Below the pieces are notes generated by a model that searched no databases, had not been told where the DNA came from, and saw only the letters and a list, made by a program, of their open reading frames with translations. DNA of 56,730 bases. It comes from Candidatus Pelagibacterales bacterium. GTDB lineage: Bacteria > Pseudomonadota > Alphaproteobacteria > TMED109. This document shows positions 25,677 to 33,832 of this stretch, in pieces; position 1 is the first letter of the stretch, and each line of letters begins with the position of its first letter. The DNA lies in NCBI GenBank assembly GCA_002715505.1, contig PAZF01000027.1:1-56730 (forward strand), in the 5' to 3' direction. The translations under genes were made by a program, and so were the position numbers.

Positions 25677-26405
25677 GTGGAAGCTGAAACACTCAAAGTA
25701 CGTATAAAACTTTTTAGAGATAAAAAATCTTATGAGGTAGAATATATTTATAAAAAAAAATTTCTAGATGAAAGACCTATGATTTTAGATGTTCTATTAC
25801 AAGCACAAGAGGAAAAAATAGATGATTTATCATTTAGATATGGATGTAGAGCAAGAAACTGTGGAATATGTACTGTTGACATAAATGGAAAGCCAAGATT
25901 GGCTTGTAGGGCAAGAGTAAAAGCAGATGATTTAATCAGTCCGCTAAGCACTCTTCCTGTAATAAAAGATTTAATTGTAAAAAGAGATGGAATACCTAGA
26001 CAAATGATAGGTTATAACAAAATACCTTCTAAAAATAATCTAAACGTTGAGGCTGATGTCCCTTATCACAATTTGACTGCCTGTATAGAATGTTATGCTT
26101 GCTTAGATGGTTGTCCGTTACATAAAAAAAATAATCTAGATATTAAAGATAATAATAATGCATACCCATTTGGAAACCCTTTTTCTTTTTTAAAATTACA
26201 ACGTTTGTATATAGATCCTCTTACTCCTGAGGAAGAAAAAAGGGGAATTATACAGAAAGCAAAAAGCCTAGGGTTAGAGACATACAGAAGAGAATACAAG
26301 GATCTAAAAATTAAGTGTGGAGTAGGAATTAATCTTAAAGACGAAGTAATTAAGCCGTTACTTGAAGTTGCTTTTGGTGATCAAATTGAAAAAAAAAATA
26401 AATAA
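25677..26405 (+). CDS. SdhB/FrdB-like iron-sulfur subunit with reduced cluster set
   Basis: The 242-residue protein has a [2Fe-2S] ferredoxin domain with Cys57, Cys62, Cys65 and Cys77 (YGCRARNCGICTVD...LAC) and a [4Fe-4S] motif CIECYACLDGCP (Cys136, 139, 142, 146). In SdhB a third cluster uses three more cysteines near the end (CxxxxxC and CPKG). Here only Cys214 remains, in IKCGVGINLKDEV, so the [3Fe-4S] cluster is likely lost. That cluster normally passes electrons to quinone. The protein probably hands electrons to a soluble carrier instead (inference). The start is GTG at 25677; the ATG at 25673 runs to an early stop. Confidence 0.83.
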   Translation: MEAETLKVRIKLFRDKKSYEVEYIYKKKFLDERPMILDVLLQAQEEKIDDLSFRYGCRARNCGICTVDINGKPRLACRARVKADDLISPLSTLPVIKDLIVKRDGIPRQMIGYNKIPSKNNLNVEADVPYHNLTACIECYACLDGCPLHKKNNLDIKDNNNAYPFGNPFSFLKLQRLYIDPLTPEEEKRGIIQKAKSLGLETYRREYKDLKIKCGVGINLKDEVIKPLLEVAFGDQIEKKNK

Positions 26406-27156
26406 TAAGGTAGCTATAGTAACAGGAGCTGGTTCAGGAATAGGAAAAGCCGTTGCATTAGGACTAGCAAAAGAAGGACTTGATGTTTATTTAGCGGGAA
26501 GAAAAAAGGAAAAGCTAACTATAACAAAGCAACAATCAATAAAAGAAAATAATCGAGGAGGTTGTTATGTTGTTAAATGTGATGTATCAAAAGAAATGGA
26601 TGTAAAAAAACTATTTTTCCTTATACAAAAGCAACATAGAAGACTGGATTTATTATTCAATAATGCAGGAATAGGAATGTATTCAAAGACAATTGATGAA
26701 ATTAAATTTGAGGATTGGAAAAAAGTTATAAATATAAATATAAACGGGATGTTCCTTTGTGCAAAATATGCTTATCAAATGATGAAAAAACAAAGACCTA
26801 AGGGAGGAAGAATTATTAACAATGGGTCTATATCTGCTTTTTCACCTAGACCCAAATCAGCGGCATATACAACATCAAAACATGCAATAACAGGATTAAC
26901 TAAATCTTTAGCTTTAGATGGAAGAAAAGATAAAATATTATGCAGTCAAATAGATATTGGCAATGCATTAACTCCCCTTACTAAGACATTTACTAAAGGT
27001 GTAATGCAATCGCATGGTAGCAAACAGATTGAACCTACAATGAATGTAGAAAATATAGTAGAGCTTATAGTGTTGATGCAAAATCTACCTTTAAATACTA
27101 ATATTCTAAATACTACTATTATGGCAAATAATATGCCTTATGTAGGAAGAGGTTAA
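26386..27156 (+). CDS. SDR-family oxidoreductase
   Basis: A classical short-chain dehydrogenase of about 256 residues: cofactor motif TGAGSGIG (near 12-19), LLFNNAGIG, catalytic Ser in NNGSISAFS, and YTTSKHA (Tyr and Lys). The likely start is TTG at 26386, giving MKKKINNKVAIVTG. An earlier TTG at 26362 would add eight residues and deepen the overlap with the Fe-S subunit gene. The overlap of 20 bp implies a single operon with the flavoprotein and Fe-S genes. Together they could carry out a CH-CH and CH-OH oxidation sequence on one substrate (inference). Residues preferring NAD or NADP are not decisive. Confidence 0.87.
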   Translation: MKKKINNKVAIVTGAGSGIGKAVALGLAKEGLDVYLAGRKKEKLTITKQQSIKENNRGGCYVVKCDVSKEMDVKKLFFLIQKQHRRLDLLFNNAGIGMYSKTIDEIKFEDWKKVINININGMFLCAKYAYQMMKKQRPKGGRIINNGSISAFSPRPKSAAYTTSKHAITGLTKSLALDGRKDKILCSQIDIGNALTPLTKTFTKGVMQSHGSKQIEPTMNVENIVELIVLMQNLPLNTNILNTTIMANNMPYVGRG

Positions 27157-27227
27157 AATTTTTCTTTATATTTGCTATAACCTTAATTATAAATAATTAT
27201 AACATTTACAAGATTGAGAGGAAAATT

Positions 27228-27887
27228 TTGAGTGATCCATTTTCAGATATAGATCAAGAGGTAACTTTAGAAAAGTTAAAAAATTTATTTTTTAAATATA
27301 AAAAAGTAATTTTAATTTCATCTATTACAATAATAATTGTTGTAGCTAGCTTAATTTACTTTAATTATAGTAAAGAAAGGAAAGATATTAGATTATCAGG
27401 ATATCTAATAGAAATCATATCCATAATTAATGATGATGAAGATAAGGCAATAAATGAGCTAGAAAAACTTTCAAAGTTGGGACATTCTGGACATGAGATG
27501 CTATCTAATTTACTGTTATCAAAAATTTATTTGAAAAAGCAAGACTACTCAGGAGCTATAAATCATTTATCAAAGATAAACTTTAAGGGTAGTAAGCTTG
27601 CTCCTTTAGAAAAACTAAAACATTATTTTATGTCCGTTGCTTATTTAGGTATGGATAATAAGAATGAATTTCAGAAAAATATCAATTTACTGTTATCATA
27701 TGGAGATTATTGGTCTTTGCTGGGACATGAGTTAAGAGGGCATTATTTTTTTTCCAAAGGAAATATGGAAGCAGCAAGTAAAGATTTTAATAAAATAATA
27801 AATGAACAACTTTCTACCTCTTCCTTAAGGCAAAGAGCTCAAGAGATGTTAAATAACATTAATTTAAATTATGAAAAAAATAGTTAA
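27228..27887 (+). CDS. YfgM-like TPR membrane protein
   Basis: The 219-residue protein has a short cytosolic N-terminus, one membrane helix (VILISSITIIIVVASLIYF, about 26-44) and a periplasmic TPR-like region. This is the TPR_21/YfgM family, periplasmic helpers at the SecYEG translocon associated with chaperones. The order yfgM-bamB-der is the usual one in proteobacteria and supports the call. The start is TTG at 27228 with an AGAGG site eight bases upstream. It overlaps bamB by 17 bp. Confidence 0.85.
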   Translation: MSDPFSDIDQEVTLEKLKNLFFKYKKVILISSITIIIVVASLIYFNYSKERKDIRLSGYLIEIISIINDDEDKAINELEKLSKLGHSGHEMLSNLLLSKIYLKKQDYSGAINHLSKINFKGSKLAPLEKLKHYFMSVAYLGMDNKNEFQKNINLLLSYGDYWSLLGHELRGHYFFSKGNMEAASKDFNKIINEQLSTSSLRQRAQEMLNNINLNYEKNS

Positions 27888-29190
27888 TTTAGTTACTTTT
27901 ATAATATTAGGAATTATAGTTTCATCCTGTGGAACAGGCGAGTTTCTGGGTTTTGAAAAAAGAAAAGTTCCTTTAGAAGGTAAAAGAGTATCTGTGCTTA
28001 AAGATATTGGATTATCAAAAAAAAATAATTTATCTTCTAGTAAAATAGAATTAGGTAATTCAGTAGTTTTGGAAAACTGGAGGCAAAGCTTTAATTCTCC
28101 TACACACATATCTTTTAATTATAAGTCAGAAAGTAAATTTAATAAATTCTATAGAATTGTATCAGGTAAAGGCAAGAATCCGGATAATAAAATTTTATCT
28201 CAACCCATAATAAGCGATAACAACATTTTTTTTCTTGACGCATTAAGCAACGTTTATGCATATGATTTAGAAAATAAAAAATTAAAATGGAAAAAAAGTA
28301 TAGTTATTAAAGAAGATAAAGGACATGATATTGGAGGAGGAATTGCTGCTGATACGAATTTTTTATTTATAGGATCTCCATACGGAGAAGTATTATGTTT
28401 GGAATTAAAAACTGGAGCAGTAATTTGGAAAAAAAATATACAGACACCTATTAGAGCTACTCCAACCCTGGTTGAAAATAAGCTAATTATACTTGCTTTA
28501 GATAATAGAACTTTAGTATTTGATAAAACTGACGGTAACTTAATTTGGGAGCATCAAGGAATACAGAATTCTACTTCTATAATAGGGCAGCCTAAAGTTG
28601 CAGTCGATGGCAACTTAGTATTAACACCCTATTCAAACGGAGATATTTTCGCGTTAAACCTTACTAATGGAACAGAGATATGGAAACAATCGTTAGTTAA
28701 TATAGAGCAATCAGAAACCTCTAATTCTTTTTCAGATATAGATGCTAATCCAGTAGTCTTAAAAAGCCTCATAATTATAGCTAGTAATAGTGGAAGAATT
28801 TTTGCGTTTAATAAAAAAAATGGTAACCAAGTATGGGTGCAATATTTAAATACTACTCAAACACCTGTAGTGAATGGAAATAGTCTTTTTGTGTTACATA
28901 ATAATAAGGAAATAGTAAATTTAGACTTAAAGAATGGGAAGATAAGGTGGATTGCAGAGATAGAGGAATCACTAAAAGATAAGAATAATTATTTATGGTT
29001 ATCACCGGTTTTAGTAAATAGTAAGTTGATACTTGTAGGGGGTAATAAAAGTCTAATTATTCTTAATCCTTATGATGGAACATTAGAAAATAAATATAGT
29101 TTACCAAGTATACCGGTTACCTCTCCTTTAATAATAAATAAAAAAGTATTTATTATGTTTAAAAACTCATCTATTTATACCATTGAGTAA
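27871..29190 (+). CDS. bamB: Outer membrane assembly lipoprotein BamB
   Basis: The 439-residue product begins with a lipoprotein signal (FIILGIIVSSCGTG, lipid-modified Cys at about 20). It continues as a PQQ-like beta-propeller with repeats such as NVYAYDLENKKLKWKK, EVLCLELKTGAVIWKK, DIFALNLTNGTEIWKQ and RIFAFNKKNGNQVWVQ. BamB binds BamA and helps insert outer membrane beta-barrels. It overlaps yfgM and the der start (8 bp), so the three genes are coupled. BAM clients in this window include LptD. Confidence 0.93.
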   Translation: MKKIVNLVTFIILGIIVSSCGTGEFLGFEKRKVPLEGKRVSVLKDIGLSKKNNLSSSKIELGNSVVLENWRQSFNSPTHISFNYKSESKFNKFYRIVSGKGKNPDNKILSQPIISDNNIFFLDALSNVYAYDLENKKLKWKKSIVIKEDKGHDIGGGIAADTNFLFIGSPYGEVLCLELKTGAVIWKKNIQTPIRATPTLVENKLIILALDNRTLVFDKTDGNLIWEHQGIQNSTSIIGQPKVAVDGNLVLTPYSNGDIFALNLTNGTEIWKQSLVNIEQSETSNSFSDIDANPVVLKSLIIIASNSGRIFAFNKKNGNQVWVQYLNTTQTPVVNGNSLFVLHNNKEIVNLDLKNGKIRWIAEIEESLKDKNNYLWLSPVLVNSKLILVGGNKSLIILNPYDGTLENKYSLPSIPVTSPLIINKKVFIMFKNSSIYTIE

Positions 29191-30550
29191 TTCTCTACCA
29201 AAAGTGATATTAGTAGGAAAACCTAATGTAGGTAAATCTACGTTATTTAACACGATTATAGGAAAAAAAGAAGCTATAGTAGGAAAAGAAATTGGACTAA
29301 CCAGAGATTACCAGGAAGTCAAATATATACTGGAAAATAACCAGATTTCATTATTTGATACTGCTGGTCTCAGAATTAACAGCCCAAAGAAAAGCAAAGT
29401 TTTTCATGAGCATACTTTAGAAAAAATAAGGATAGCAGATATAATTTTTTTTTTGATTGACGGAAGTAATGAGCTTACTAGTGAAGATTATAATTGTGCT
29501 GACTCTTTAAGAAAATATAAGAAAAAAGTTATTTTATTAGTAAATAAAGTCGAATTAAAGCAATCTAAAAACTTTGAAAACTTAGGATATGAGTTAGGAT
29601 TTGGTAACCCTGTAGGCATCACAGGTAAAAGTAAATCAGCTAAATTAATTATTAATAATATTATAAAAAAATTTTTAAATACTAGCTTTTTTAATGAAAA
29701 AGATACATCTAAAATTATTAATAAAAAAAAACAAGAAAAGATAAGTTTATCTATATCTGGTAAGCCAAATACAGGAAAATCAACAATTTTTAATAATATA
29801 TTCGGCAGTAATAGAGTAATGATTGGGTCTGAGGCAGGAACTACTAGGGACTCAGTTAAAGAAGAAATAGTTTATGATAACTGTCTTTTTGATTTAGTTG
29901 ATACTGCAGGTATTAAAAAAAAAACAAAAGCTTACAAAAATGAGGTAGATAGATCTACTAACTATTTTTCTAGAAAGGAAATACGTTATGCTAATATTGT
30001 TATGTTAGTATTTGATGCGAATATGCCTTTTACTAATTTAGAGCTTAGTTTAGCTAACTTCATAATTTCAGAAGGAAGAGCAGTACTTCTTGTTTTTAAT
30101 AAATGGGATTTAGTATCAGAAAAAGAAAAGATAAAAAAGGAAATAATATCTAAAATAAATTCTTATTTTTTTGACATTAAAGATGTGCCTGCAGTTTTCA
30201 TTTCTGCCTTAAATAAAAATTGTAAAAATATTATATTAAATCAAGTTGAGTCAATTTATTTTAAATGGAATAAAAAAATTAAAACCTCAACTTTAAATCA
30301 ATGGCTTCACTCTGAGTTTATGAATGAAAGCTCTCAAAATTCAAAAACTTACATTCCCATTAAATTTAGATATATTAGTCAAATAAAAAATCGTCCTCCA
30401 ACATTTTTGTTATTTTGTAATACAAAAAAAAAGTTTAATGATGCAAAACTAAGATCATTTAAAAATAGGCTCAGGAAAAAATTCCATCTTGAAGGTATAC
30501 CAATAAGAATAAACATAAAGGTCTCAAATAATCCTTACAAAAAAAACTAA
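29183..30550 (+). CDS. der: Ribosome-assembly GTPase Der
   Basis: Der (EngA) is a tandem GTPase for 50S assembly. The 455-residue protein has G domain 1 (P-loop GKPNVGKST at about 12-20, DTAG, NKVE in place of NKxD) and G domain 2 (GKPNTGKST, DTAGI, NKWD). The C-terminal KH-like domain includes PPTFLLFCN and NPYKKN. The start is TTG at 29183 inside the end of bamB. It converges on purF with 7 bp between stops. Confidence 0.96.
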   Translation: MSNSLPKVILVGKPNVGKSTLFNTIIGKKEAIVGKEIGLTRDYQEVKYILENNQISLFDTAGLRINSPKKSKVFHEHTLEKIRIADIIFFLIDGSNELTSEDYNCADSLRKYKKKVILLVNKVELKQSKNFENLGYELGFGNPVGITGKSKSAKLIINNIIKKFLNTSFFNEKDTSKIINKKKQEKISLSISGKPNTGKSTIFNNIFGSNRVMIGSEAGTTRDSVKEEIVYDNCLFDLVDTAGIKKKTKAYKNEVDRSTNYFSRKEIRYANIVMLVFDANMPFTNLELSLANFIISEGRAVLLVFNKWDLVSEKEKIKKEIISKINSYFFDIKDVPAVFISALNKNCKNIILNQVESIYFKWNKKIKTSTLNQWLHSEFMNESSQNSKTYIPIKFRYISQIKNRPPTFLLFCNTKKKFNDAKLRSFKNRLRKKFHLEGIPIRINIKVSNNPYKKN

Positions 30551-30557
30551 TAACAAT

Positions 30558-31991
30558 TTAGTTATCATTGAGTAATGAAAGCTGTGTAGATAGATTGCCA
30601 GAGTCTCTATCTACAAGTTCTGTTGGATAGTCTCCAGTAAAGCAATGATCAGTATATTGTGGATTTTTATCATCCCTATTTTCATGCCCCATAGCATTGT
30701 ATAGGCCTTTGAGAGACAAAAACTGCAGGGAGTCTAAGCCAAGTTTTACTCTAATATTTTCTACTGATAGCTTAGAGGCTATTAGTTCTTCTTTGTTAGG
30801 AGTATCAATACCATAATAATCAGGAAACATTATAGGAGGACTAGAAATTTTCATATGTATTTCTGAGGCTTGAGCCTCTTTGATCATTTCTATTATTTTT
30901 ATAGCAGTTGTCCCTCTGACTATTGAGTCATCTACTAGAACAACTTTTTTTCCTTTAATTAATTTCCTATTTGGATTATGTTTCAGTTTGATTCCTAGCT
31001 GCCTAATTTTCTGTGTAGGTTCTATAAAAGTTCTACCTACATAATGATTTCTAATTATTCCTAAATCAAAAGGTATTTTAGCCTCTTCAGCATACCCTAA
31101 AGCTGCAGGAACTCCGGAGTCTGGAACAGGAATTACAATATCACCCTTTAGTGTGTTTTCTTTTGCAAGAAACTTCCCCATTTCTTTCCTACATTCGTAA
31201 ATATTTTTTCCACCTACTACACTGTCTGGCCTAGCAAAATAAATATATTCAAAAATACAAGGCCTATTTTTTAAATTACCAAATGGTTTGTATGTTTTAA
31301 GACCGCTATCATCTATTACTACTATTTCTCCATTAACAACTTCTCTTTCAAATTTAGCACCTATTATATCTAAAGCACATGTTTCAGAAGATATAATTTT
31401 TGCATTTCCTATGGAACCCAAAACTAAAGGCCTTATTCCCAAAGGATCTCTTATTGCGATAAGCTTTTTTTTTGTTAGTAAACCAAAACTATAAGCGCCC
31501 TTTATTTCAAATAATGCGTCAATAATTTTTTTTAAAATTGACTTTTCTTTGCTCAAAGCAATTAAATGCAAGAATGTTTCTGTATCTGAAGTAGACTGAA
31601 ATATAGAACCTTCCTTAACTAATTTATTTCTTAAATCTATGCCATTGGTTAAATTTCCATTATGAGCTAAAGCTATTCCTCCACCAATTAAATCTGCAAA
31701 TAATGGTTGTACATTTTTTAATAATGTTTTTCCTGTAGTAGAATATCTAACATGACCTAAAGCCGAACTACCAGGAAGCTTTTCAATTACTGAGGTTTTA
31801 GTAAAATTATCACTAACTAGACCTAAGCGTAATTGTGTATGAAAATTCCTACCATCAAAGGATACTATACCTGCACCTTCTTGCCCCCTATGTTGCAAGG
31901 CGTGTAGCCCTAATGCAGTTAGAGTGGCAGCATCCTTATGCCCAAATACTCCAAAAACTCCGCATTCATCCTTTATTTTTTTTAAAAACAT
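30558..31991 (-). CDS. purF: Amidophosphoribosyltransferase
   Basis: PurF makes 5-phosphoribosylamine from PRPP and glutamine, the first step of purine synthesis. The 477-residue protein has a short propeptide before the nucleophile Cys10 (ECGVFGVF), ALQHRGQEGAG, AHNGNLTNG, and the PRPP motif VVLVDDSIVRGTT. The [4Fe-4S] cysteines of the Bacillus enzyme are only partly kept: the C-terminal CxxCFTG is here TDHCFTG, and FPDYYGID has Asp where Bacillus has Cys. A cluster is therefore unlikely. It lies 12 bp after cvpA, a widespread pairing. Confidence 0.97.
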   Translation of the reverse strand: MFLKKIKDECGVFGVFGHKDAATLTALGLHALQHRGQEGAGIVSFDGRNFHTQLRLGLVSDNFTKTSVIEKLPGSSALGHVRYSTTGKTLLKNVQPLFADLIGGGIALAHNGNLTNGIDLRNKLVKEGSIFQSTSDTETFLHLIALSKEKSILKKIIDALFEIKGAYSFGLLTKKKLIAIRDPLGIRPLVLGSIGNAKIISSETCALDIIGAKFEREVVNGEIVVIDDSGLKTYKPFGNLKNRPCIFEYIYFARPDSVVGGKNIYECRKEMGKFLAKENTLKGDIVIPVPDSGVPAALGYAEEAKIPFDLGIIRNHYVGRTFIEPTQKIRQLGIKLKHNPNRKLIKGKKVVLVDDSIVRGTTAIKIIEMIKEAQASEIHMKISSPPIMFPDYYGIDTPNKEELIASKLSVENIRVKLGLDSLQFLSLKGLYNAMGHENRDDKNPQYTDHCFTGDYPTELVDRDSGNLSTQLSLLNDN

Positions 31992-32003
31992 TTATTGCTT
32001 GTG

Positions 32004-32684
32004 CTAATCATTATTTTCTATATTAAAGAGTTTATCTAAAGACTCATTATCATTTCTGGAATAACCCTCTTTTTTTATATTTTCATTATTTTTTAATTTT
32101 GGTTCACCATATTGTTCAGCTTTAAACTTATTATTATTATTATTAAAATTATTTAAATTATCTATCTTAAATATCTCTTTAAGCTCATTTATAGTACTCG
32201 AAGGCATAACTTTAAGTAGCACATTAGAACTATAATTAATTACATTAAAAGACTTGGACTCTTTTGCCCATAGCGGATAGCTTTCTTTCCAAAAAGTTAA
32301 AGTCAAAACAATATTTATAACAGATAATAATACCATTGCTTTAATAAAGCCAAATAAAATTCCAAAGTTTTTATCAAAAATTTCTAAAGATGTATTATTT
32401 ATTCTTTTTACTATAACTTTAATTAGTATACCAAAACTACTGTAAATGAAAAAAAATAATACAGATAAAGATATAACATCAGTTATTATACCCATCTCAA
32501 TAAATCTTTTAATAAATAAACTAATATTTGGATAAGAGTAAACTGATAAATATCCAGAAAAAAATATTGAAAAAATAGACAAAAACTCTCTTATGAAGCC
32601 TCTAAAATATCCATAGAGCATTGCCAATAAAATTATTAACATAACTATAAAATCAGTATTGTTTAAATTATTTATAAAGCTCAA
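32004..32684 (-). CDS. cvpA: CvpA family membrane protein
   Basis: The 226-residue protein has four membrane segments in the first 135 residues (FIVMLIILLAMLYGYFRGF..., IFSGYLSVYSYPNISLFI, VISLSVLFFFIYSSFGILI, GFIKAMVLLSVINIVLTL), as in CvpA. A low-complexity Asn-rich cytosolic or periplasmic tail follows (about 170-226). CvpA is linked to colicin V production and envelope stress; its molecular role is unclear. Position immediately upstream of purF is the classic arrangement. Confidence 0.85.
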   Translation of the reverse strand: MSFINNLNNTDFIVMLIILLAMLYGYFRGFIREFLSIFSIFFSGYLSVYSYPNISLFIKRFIEMGIITDVISLSVLFFFIYSSFGILIKVIVKRINNTSLEIFDKNFGILFGFIKAMVLLSVINIVLTLTFWKESYPLWAKESKSFNVINYSSNVLLKVMPSSTINELKEIFKIDNLNNFNNNNNKFKAEQYGEPKLKNNENIKKEGYSRNDNESLDKLFNIENND

Positions 32685-32707
32685 TGTTCCTCAATCAGAT
32701 TATTTAT

Positions 32708-33832
32708 TTATATATATATTTTTTTTACTCTTGGTCCTATTTTACTAGAAATTTCATATGTGATAGTATTACAGTTATTTGCAAATTCTTCTATAGAAAA
32801 TGAATTTCCAAAAATTTCTACCCAATCATTGATTTTCAATTTTTTGTAACTGCTTATGTCTATTGTACAAAGATCCATCGATATATTTCCTATTATAGGA
32901 AATATATAATTTTTATAATATACTGATCCAGAGTAAGCTCTAGGCAAACCATCTGCATATCCAATTCCTAATATAGCAATAACTAAGTTTTTTTTAGCCT
33001 TATACTTTCCACCGTAACCAACATAATCACCTTTATTTACAAATTTAATTTGTATTACTTTTGCATATAAACTTATAACATTTTTAATGCCAGCTACTTT
33101 AAAATTAGTTAAGTTTAATCCAAAAATTAGTCCTCCTGGTCTGCATAAACTAAAATGAAAGTTTTTGTTAAGTAAAATACCATTAGAGTTGGCTAAACTA
33201 AACTTAAAATTATTTTTGATTTTTTCAAATTTTCTTTTTAGCAACCTAAACTTTTTTAATTGTAGAGAATTACTTTTTGCATTTTTATTTTCTGAAGAGG
33301 TCAAATGACTCATTATTAATGAAATTTTAAGATATTTTTTTTTCTTCATAATTATTTTTTCTAATTCAGAATTATCTAGTCCCAATCTATTCATACCTGT
33401 ATCTATATGCAGAGCACACTTTGCCTTTAACTTTTTTTCTTTTGCTATCAAAATAAGTTTATCTAGTTGATACATATTATTGATTACAATATTTATTCCT
33501 TTTCTAATTAAATTTATTATTTCTTTTTTTACAGAAACACCGTTTAAGATGAAAACATTTAAATTTTTTTTAATTTTAATGATTTCTAGGCCTTCTCTAT
33601 AATTTGCTACAAAAAAATTTTTACATCCCAACTCTATAAGTGTTTTGCAAACTCTTATATGACCTAATCCATATGCATCAGCTTTGACAGATGCACCTAT
33701 TTCTGATTTTTTAATTTTTTTTTTAAGAAAGTTGTAATTACTTTTAATGCTTTCCAGGCTAACTGTCAAAACTGCACTATTGCTGTTATTCAAACTATTA
33801 ATATTAAATTTTTTTAGCTTCTTGCTTATCAT
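32708..33832 (-). CDS. alr: Alanine racemase
   Basis: Alr is a PLP enzyme making D-alanine for peptidoglycan. The 374-residue protein has the PLP-lysine motif ASVKADAYGLGH (about 47-58), an HIDTGMNRLGL segment, SLCRPGGLIFGL and the second-base Tyr region GYGGKYKAKKNLVIAILGIGYADGLPR. The end contains the family pattern ISMDLCTIDIS. The start overlaps the end of dnaB by 29 bp, so the two genes are on one transcript. Confidence 0.95.
   Translation of the reverse strand: MISKKLKKFNINSLNNSNSAVLTVSLESIKSNYNFLKKKIKKSEIGASVKADAYGLGHIRVCKTLIELGCKNFFVANYREGLEIIKIKKNLNVFILNGVSVKKEIINLIRKGINIVINNMYQLDKLILIAKEKKLKAKCALHIDTGMNRLGLDNSELEKIIMKKKKYLKISLIMSHLTSSENKNAKSNSLQLKKFRLLKRKFEKIKNNFKFSLANSNGILLNKNFHFSLCRPGGLIFGLNLTNFKVAGIKNVISLYAKVIQIKFVNKGDYVGYGGKYKAKKNLVIAILGIGYADGLPRAYSGSVYYKNYIFPIIGNISMDLCTIDISSYKKLKINDWVEIFGNSFSIEEFANNCNTITYEISSKIGPRVKKIYI

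Noticed and set aside
23724-26405. Flavoprotein/Fe-S pair as adenylylsulfate reductase (AprAB)
   Set aside because: AprB is a two-[4Fe-4S] ferredoxin. This subunit has a plant-type [2Fe-2S] site and one [4Fe-4S] site, as in SdhB-like proteins.
23724-26405. Pair as the respiratory succinate dehydrogenase
   Set aside because: The flavin-linking His, most of the third cluster and the anchor subunits are missing, so complex II is unlikely.
30540-30575. Terminator hairpin between der and purF
   Set aside because: ATAAC/GTTAT gives only five weak pairs and no T tract.
30558-31991. Loss of [4Fe-4S] ligands in PurF as a special iron-saving adaptation
   Set aside because: As far as I know the same Asp substitution is common in alphaproteobacterial PurF, so it is not specific to this genome.
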